A DNA stretch of 64,000 bases, from positions 62,001 to 126,000 of the forward strand of contig CAKVMH010000001.1 of the NCBI GenBank assembly GCA_934772045.1, read 5' to 3'. Source of the DNA: an uncultured Clostridia bacterium. GTDB lineage: Bacteria > Bacillota > Clostridia > Christensenellales > UBA1242. The notes under the pieces are model-generated. The model was not told where the DNA came from, made no database searches, and was given only the letters and a program-made list of their open reading frames with translations. The translations under genes and the position numbers were made by a program. Numbering within the stretch: the first letter of the stretch is position 1; the number at the start of each line of letters is the position of its first letter. Positions 62,801 through 64,000 of this stretch are shown here, piece by piece.

Positions 62801-64000
62801 TTCATTTGTTGCCCTTAATGGAACACTATAAACAACAAACCTTGCCCCACTTTCGCCATTACCGGTTGATATTGTTGAAATATCTGCACTTGTAAAGTCT
62901 TCTTTCAAATTTATGCTGGTTTTGCCATTTTTGAATACAAACTTGCTTTCATTTTGCAAACTTAAATCAACAGTTTCAGTTGCAAGGGTGTTGCCATGAT
63001 AAACCAATTTTAAGTAAAAGTTGTTTTCGCTTGTTGCATTCATCAAAAGAGGCTCGTTGGATTGTGTGTAATTTGTTAAATTGCATGATGAAGTTGCATA
63101 CACGGAAACTTCACTTGCTGTAACCACTTTTGAAACTTTAAAGGTGTGCGTTATGTACTCATTCCCACCCTGTATTTTTGCAACCATAAAATTCAAATTC
63201 AATTCAGTTGCAGTTGCATTTTCGTCGAATTGAACATTAATTTGACTGCCATTAATTATGCTGTATTTATAAACGTTACTATCAACCGTTTGCCATTGGT
63301 TTTCATCTAATTTACTAACCGCACGTCCAGTAATTTTTAAACCTTCTGGCACGGAAATTAAAATAGCCCTTTGAATGTTGTCTTTTGGCAAAATATCAAC
63401 CAACAAATCTAAACCAGTGTTCGCAACATTTTCATTCCCTGTTGAATATATTTTGCCTTCAACTAAGTTCATTTCCCCATTGATTGTTATGTTTTCAACA
63501 ACAGTTTGTTTTTCAATTGTCAAATTAGCAGAATATTTTGTTTGCTCGCCAAGGAAATCAAGCCCAGCCAAAACCATTTCAAATCTCACTTCATTTTTAG
63601 GGTGAGTTAAATATGTTTTGTCATTTGCAACAATTTCATATAAAAGAACATTCGACGCGCCAGTTTCCAATGGTTGAATTCTTAAGCCGTTATGGTCAAT
63701 ATAGTCGTCCATATCAACCAATTCATTATCAACGTAAACATTAAAATCGTATTTAATTTCAGCATTGTCGGCAGTTTTAACACCTTCAACGAATTTAGAG
63801 TTGTTCCTTATGGTGTTCAAGTCGATTTTAACAACAGTTTTGTATCCTTCCCTGCCACCTTTATTGTCGTTAACATAAAGGACTTTCCTTGTCAATGTTG
63901 TTTCGGTTTGAACGCCATTTTCTTTTAAAACCGGCGTATAGTTGGAACCATCATTATCTTGCAACTTTTGCACAAATAAAATATCAAACTTAGCACTTTT
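44825..64000 (-). CDS. Giant GLUG-repeat surface protein, more than 6390 residues, N-terminus outside window
   Basis: One uninterrupted frame of 19 kb, still open at the window edge. Counting from the GTG at 63973: residues up to about 830 are Thr/Asn/Val-rich strands of unknown type; five beta-helix blocks of GLUG repeats (motifs such as IGGVAGQIENGAQITNV, FGGLVGVNNGTITNS, NVGGVVGYSTG) begin with headers near 831, 2231, 2714, 3263 and 4207, with a non-GLUG strand-rich spacer at 1345-2230. Near 5625-5650 and 5695-5715 lie two hydrophobic segments with a basic stretch between them, then a Tyr/Asp/Gly-rich tail of about 660 residues. No LPXTG or SLH anchor at the C-terminus. Probably cell-surface; function unknown. 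Codon use looks like its neighbours. Confidence 0.9.
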   Translation of the reverse strand, partial: KSAKFDILFVQKLQDNDGSNYTPVLKENGVQTETTLTRKVLYVNDNKGGREGYKTVVKIDLNTIRNNSKFVEGVKTADNAEIKYDFNVYVDNELVDMDDYIDHNGLRIQPLETGASNVLLYEIVANDKTYLTHPKNEVRFEMVLAGLDFLGEQTKYSANLTIEKQTVVENITINGEMNLVEGKIYSTGNENVANTGLDLLVDILPKDNIQRAILISVPEGLKITGRAVSKLDENQWQTVDSNVYKYSIINGSQINVQFDENATATELNLNFMVAKIQGGNEYITHTFKVSKVVTASEVSVYATSSCNLTNYTQSNEPLLMNATSENNFYLKLVYHGNTLATETVDLSLQNESKFVFKNGKTSINLKEDFTSADISTISTGNGESGARFVVYSVPLRATNEKASARIKISIAKQGNLALFEESFNVQSVYVTDNTDFVITTEGKYLKNLTKAGDSVDKLAVVNNSSLRSELYFGQEINGQFSSKTTAKVSVALETVVGNENFSSTAVSLRELGNADNVTKFQIWGTQAGKFTKYKTTITYYKSEEGLISAKTVDKYFEVAVYNAISDISLNFASNYSDTIVYINQYYEAVAKTQINFSAKSMVSVPATKLVFSTGELDVAVNTISLELTGDTSSYVNISVNGDNIVDYDNVGLNGNFVVKLVGKPIYAQKFVGLKLTAKTFDEQILTKSIIVNFGEYSPSNGIKVSGDSIQNKNGEPYIYMSFMDIAENGSVSTEFNTEVTYDTTATIKYDDIGFKLYEQVYSNGKPVVDDDGTIRLNDITNTNKLRIQIDKTTHTVKVVADKAQGGGNYELRLYALDSFDGADFKNVCKINIVVADGTMGKEYRIATASDFEKIKNNPSSHFVLENDLTITAHETFGNFSGSLSGVTNDTINGQLVESKPRKLNLTITGFASQTDNRYLGLFAKMVNEAKLSNLVLNVKFDENLVIGSDTNETNLYIGGVAGQIENGAQITNVEITTDFSNITLAKDNIATDVLLGGVAGEMACAFDVASSRVTTKGNIATSVDNKILRIGGVAGRLSGAGSIKGNYTKPSEIENLTYNVGLSLTFVNATTDGDIPVNNINIGGVVGELETRAIVDGVILMGQIDAQNLTANGGLAGVAGKVNGTIKNVLLLGVDIVANYADVLVAGVAGVADGAIIENAKILSFNLEDVFNSGIVLDKDKHGFVKNNLGVVAGIVGKANNSTITASSVENYVKDTSFNMLNGKTVYGVAQSEGTTNITKCFVNTFANAVDTGYHISNGSFENCYFIGRVTDTFELWNGNTTSYYVVYDNNAISLNGQLIDLTTLTAGEESKRTVAGIDTTGSVWAQALTYNVVRVGEYILSFPYLKDVYTSIPTEITIKLKEDIKGLYLDNYNHDETDGDKTHTITETIVVNYYNNVLDPLSNNIENNTYNLTDLLTLTKVPTESIGAIVYKILQGGNYASIIDNTKIYFKGVTGGDNYILVKAYSIFNPDACDYFVIYTQHWYTNIVVEGSDIYAGADEYQLNTYKGAENIKINLASENLRQGDNGVYKSLFDVNGVEKFVSINYTVDEDDIISIAETSVFGNYILSTNKNANIDKLKEVTITFTVSLNLTKYFGTNIYPQTADGEDIYQVIAVKTLKCTIIETATLVEVDIDTLEGESKDGFNINAVLHTEYVNGTNQSSTSVTVSNVGNVVNFDEQNHDSLAMEFSLINGQTELNRLFTQTGVISIAKLFNFDITNNYNPTLKTYTYNIRFELISEYKYRYLKDTITFGVKLYSQFNTDVKTDVIQLTIKPSSVSSGIVLNNYTADATTMGNYTHVITTSQIETANITPGGNGGVLVVNMQPSYANILSATIKSSELFVPSLNQNVKVRFEQIVYHTGIDKYISISPVCEPTDDNMGINLKLATKTSDGVNYTYDGTIYIHVVLDKKFSGLADEITLTLDVTDSNGTHVVKTKSLITDFLPGVNLSYDERYAISAKVEGGNVNGYLVQQNTVRNVVDVTIYGYQFNANPVAEILDLSGNAITANVDCYWIDKYSELKPNADGSYTMRLAVNLRNKINAPFKVKVRMELITNGALTSEAKEMVFFPVDYLLVNADTNLMFNSGSSLSLALNQASDIEFNFATLSNTNNYSTDIYKIMLANLAGKSVEELENLSVEDKANLFNKLKAQFSYINGNSTSSFADTNEYFDMFTANYGAGADNLTYLRLKAKGKFDTSATFHIYYGYVYNNGVFELTFSDVPSKFELSIPFKMQFYTATTRQDAFAISSAEQMFDANGNCILGAGQNYVLTNDIVVENIKPITTAIGSLDGNNKKIIVKSFAVDVSSDSSSQATGNFGLFATVSESTMLYNVVVDYSQFNTDRNGQLVLSYENLNTIVFGGLAGVNNGLIYNCDVVNANANSAKVVNLLVNNSAETQITFGGLVGVNNGTITNSRVGRNSFTKIVATDMNQTSYTETFNQLSFIIGNRTLDAGQGFKSTIGGFVGINNSDASISSSYIANTSLYTYSTNAESRIAGFVAENAGNINYCFVKANENTITSETAFSTGAKIEAYADSNIAGFVYDNNSGANITNSFANIELVSKSAFMAGFVFKNNSGASISQCYSACTFANANRDTSLQITPEQPFVGADATGLYSNGELENCYWYKDASQSFIVFTDDDKPQATGLDASNFKNPNNLVNFVFVQSNSKADRDQGIWSYYNNQNVAVKLPELNITNNIAHSYRYKSANDVEGSWTYAIKFALGSANNPHIISSVQEFNDTFTSYGTREDFQGYVRFVKNIDFANDKQAIETRRNFILGANPTSGNVVANSITSIDGNGLSIDNIYLDVGVDVETAVGLFAEIKYAYIKNINLNFSAGEFSTANATYSGGLAGRISNSVVVNVNLNGTGTTIQGKNVVGGLAGMVEGQSLVYSVSSNLSVTTINSNTEEVYVPSRKANNENYVNSLSYAGGIAGVVDVSARVFSTDGFNFAYLYINDNAVQTNESLKIVADFAGGVAGYVGKEVKSARLTFNPGADNRIDGQFSAGGLFAVSVGASVEASKVSAPDDDDAQFKYDNTFAKYIIDDCKKELDTANIGNASLIESYTYGGGLIGLSIGSNIYSCYSKASFYAGNVIGGLVGFDMQSSINYDYAVPYINFAGNMDELTTVGGLIGMTAGKTYSKYASIYASIGKNDGAYQNYTFSTILLNVDAYKLAKNNYEQEPTMNWFVGNFVATNYATQNAYYGSYNYPEIKIDTAISGTSNQNLKTLYDLDGLDAQKAVFDTIFSIWDTTYWNLDTRTHYFPLLTDISDDNDEIISDANDFNKIKNNPNGSYKIVDDIDMTNYTSNDPNYVFPFTFKGVLFGEKPDGSTPKVYNLNVKASNEDNAGLFKATENATFRNIEFSWMSYGVGNGNGDTVNIKNFGGLSCDDTNSKISAVNVTVGQDPNERQTGEFKLFKENSTITGFGGLIANATGTNIVNSGFSGVVNAIVDVSLKTSNIGGVVGNGQTITDENIVVENVMTIIGCSVGNLQDTIFDLTLKGSNSTQIGLLAGALAKSAVQNNAVGNIISATNKASKINIKQSSNSGNAYVAGLIGFVDSCTITNNYSLNEINVDNDANNADMFLAGLVANYQLTAGYDRSITQANVQTSITSNAENRNVYASAGVSYTTSNLKLEQSVLTGSISVKGNSTLGGAVGAMLKVQGETNTPKLTLSEVVSNVNLTATETSQANGKFYMGGLAGRNEGEMRLNNTLNLGRIMPSIGAGASVSNNGKCEFSYYIGGVAGYVDTLMLKQGSFSFNLSSILANGLRGETITKNEDENAYRNLGALFGKLNKTNDTYNMFVYTEATDETITTTQYVANETNGAEIFYSTDVSLQPEDSNLGKNLTYSTLSYNSQVYLDGYNNPIWQATTNDNTNDSGVPYIVSLLSSMQQYGIMQNGYEKYVAGLAVNPKVSVGNDTTGYFLISDKVEINSEFNGIIVGGDSLNDVVHVGTLGSIGALSNIHVNYENANVKALVQENFGVVFNCTVIGNISGMEKSQQGLIVETNANTGLIAYSGVSADVEPTGTIDSVSGVAHTNAGTISSTYFTGYINLNGGSGAGFTVAVQDGAYFYNNYMAGVVTNVGANNPFVGADKINGKNNFVDYYANLKFLDSFIEDKDANIIKDGALTLVPTFGLMDNKITKYVGLDGEGKEILTDVAQGTTVKLDGKWQTTVITDEENNITSFNLDADTFGRNYNYPIYNFNIQTVVATQTGGNVIGAQLLSKYSRATGEGLTNDNFQISHLGVLNSIQGVLATGKYKYYKLTHSIEARAEGNNEINDSDIYKWAGVGNFDGFTKAGFKGYFDGDYTKDNQLIITGLCDKGIFNDIIGGKDTLSGNETTITNVKIGKMALVSSGALATKVTGKVNVTNCNFATAEINGDNTALMFGDITKNDNGSADVTISGITTAETNIATSVTATATLRLNNGKFGYVASSINAGTVTINDSDINIIATPTGGNATFGGLVGGATNGTINGESENKTNLHIYIGGTGKDTKTLNMFGGLVGEMKDGNTSVNYFNVKFEKANSVTNATTTYTSQTELDIAKFGGLLGSSMSGSITFDACVFNSSSNALQGITGNDIKIVNATSFGLVCADLTGTVKVTKIGNTSSYTVENKNNEPKEDEENAGVGGLVGVMNGGASITIDEFEKFNPTVNAVKLSNLGGFVGLLKKDEGSTATFSFNNESKAEVHIKLTGAINVGGAIGYALANPTCTDGSWNFFNNDDEEGGENSQVKFAELSTASIMVGTGKDDNTTFKNWGGLVGKSECSINGAVNANTITISTADKISQIMNFGGVIGYCATGNLVDCKNYGAIIIDSNGKSAFKTDGEKDFYELSRDMTSSTATLKPINIGGIAGKADGNIKNCTNNVDIVGYQNVGGVVGYSTGLVIGELREEPFNEGNWNNGTIYYTLDGENNFSALDDDTIQKIIDKEDGYTDIKTYTVSGAELSKSVAGAINVGGVAGYLGSNANSKGTIEGLTVTGDVYGNTNVGGVVGLTGANVSVRANQVGKTNGEAEPSYANVKAVFVRETVKGMNGKEQKYYVLPTSVGGVIGYAGDNDTIVSNAVYANITSTEESASDNNNSNTDSSTVISTISNYMYTIDANNVEELVQLDFSSEQQLPIYKKDFNNLQTGFGGFIGTANASITGKVDTNKIQTTINAGAGVNVGTYYGTYILNAEYNSILLPKLMAVNSSNPESESITESSVNGAYNIGGVIGYLYGGQNLSQDDGFTFTPEHKITVQKNGVGMYVGGVFGKVSGNINKIKVVQFEEKSNLEITTGSSYYIGGVVGRLEGNLTNADITTIEGKDAENKDIYKSNITVNGDDRDRFGGLVGMLKVTGSQKNSDGNAGATVNGNHTYPFTVNTIENENYFDADSTFEAVENDNDVTLHAIAYYVNQDNFKISASKGETYDHNPLYNSDNDKIYSYVDSYVEGDDDHQRNPNRDENGIVKLENGDFIWSTQGWHVEYTGFKTLQRCIPKNQNNGAEWDSIATIYDASRVKAVATETDGSIKYTIYEAYDNRPTLYSKYGMASVYSDPQTGRVVDKDKKNLIKPTQGEDGDYFIVENFVYINDDIYTNSDAELTIMYSSIYFEYVAKFASDCLSTSGSIFQVDGGFKDNYISPSQKENNKRLQDELTKWNDILKGVAIGVAIISVICTIASFFTAGASSAGTAAVNGGYLVVKRSVWAVIKKVIKKCVTKVASLFSKKAIMSGVLRLAPGLLALGLLHYISLQFQYSSQSMSYEMSLRMLQYEKASSSGYLSNMYYMDIEYDENGKLMTSADKVQIIDGQAYQLYSTVRPVDYYTNYWIVFDENLNQLIPKSVIDDVSAYEEGVTRFRTYVFNDGYYWVHALYTDLDYTSVNLFNNSQYSQNSDRPSTPWLYTSNNRKYVYGDYKNGVYSLTEGTDNLLSYNKTDKSYILNGKNINENLATTTKTLNYKLLSKEAEENGYTIINNAYYTAKGTKFNDSTVVKYGIFANPQETKPENGQLGIDYIYEKGFIEDNTNGTYFKDSDDSYKLIKDNSYSENNGSYTPDPDGEYVKVGENYENKSGITKYKETKCYYTISQILDTKPVEQSNYVIKELYPYSFTDPYDSSTNIIGSKQDENSYEYTTETSNTISHTATYFLWEGGYIVNDNKPFIYYGSYYYGDDGKTHNYNDSQGNTQNVTSESLITFDDGTSVGIKTVYNGNSANGINATYKDRYLDGDKFGDYYCVKKFKATLTTENNDTKEVDEYRIYQYSASYCLGNPNNSDSPNWLYKVRVKAKEATGEDYNYNKFLSNADHEFYTRYKFTEKGSTKLPDEFYVYDYDNHSAINSYLEKLGEVSTGDFTENIFTGNKNKSNKKYNLYAEQGDPNSGTNYSTQFCESVRVLISGTYMKKDKGNWGKVKEAGSISISDE

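Noticed and set aside
44825..63973. Start of the giant gene at GTG 63973
   Set aside because: The frame remains open to base 64000 and no binding site precedes the GTG, so the true start is outside the window.

Overview
This 64 kb window comes from a low-GC bacterium that uses the standard bacterial code (TGA is a stop, for example at the end of adk). The best fit is an uncultured Clostridia-like Bacillota, possibly a small-genome gut lineage. Evidence: zinc-type S14, S4, L31 and L36; a KOW-domain protein between map and infA; spoVG; strong AGGAGG ribosome binding sites; TTGACA/TATAAT promoters with 16-18 base spacers; and very large GLUG-repeat surface proteins. The exact lineage cannot be fixed from the sequence alone.

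Layout. (1) 1-2.2 kb: the N-terminal part of trpS, preceded by what reads as a complete ribosome-mediated Trp attenuator (promoter, leader peptide MKRLSWRNW, competing helices, terminator), then an MFS-type membrane protein. (2) 2.3-8.2 kb: the str operon (rpsL, a ThyX-like gene, rpsG, fusA, tuf), all on the minus strand with its own promoter and a long structured leader. (3) 8.5-24.8 kb: one uninterrupted minus-strand S10-spc-alpha cluster from rpsJ to rplQ, containing secY, adk, map, a KOW protein, infA and rpoA. A roughly 440-base structured insert lies between rpmJ and rpsM. (4) 25-28.4 kb: a small accessory block with two unknown proteins, a SLOG-family protein and a divergent Xre regulator. 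(5) 28.4-32.3 kb: housekeeping genes murC, rpmE, prmC and prfA. (6) 32.5-37.1 kb: spoVG, a 1061-residue GLUG surface protein and mscL. (7) 37.2-41.8 kb: recD2, comF with an Xre regulator, and a GIY-YIG nuclease gene nested inside two pairs of inverted repeat elements. (8) 41.8-44.5 kb: rplJ-rplL with an L10 leader and attenuator, then a lipoprotein. (9) 44.8 kb to the window end: a single open reading frame of more than 6390 codons encoding a giant GLUG-repeat protein; its start lies outside the window.

Most of the window builds and runs the translation machinery: ribosomal proteins, EF-Tu, EF-G, IF-1, RF1 and its methyltransferase PrmC, methionine aminopeptidase, TrpRS and RNA polymerase alpha. 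SecY links this to protein export, and the two GLUG proteins and the lipoprotein are likely export clients. The most interesting non-standard signals are the trpS attenuator, the nested inverted repeats around the GIY-YIG gene, a short dispersed repeat that abuts intrinsic terminators, five genes whose -10 boxes sit 5-6 bases before the ATG (predicted leaderless mRNAs), and the duplicated structured element between rpmJ and rpsM.
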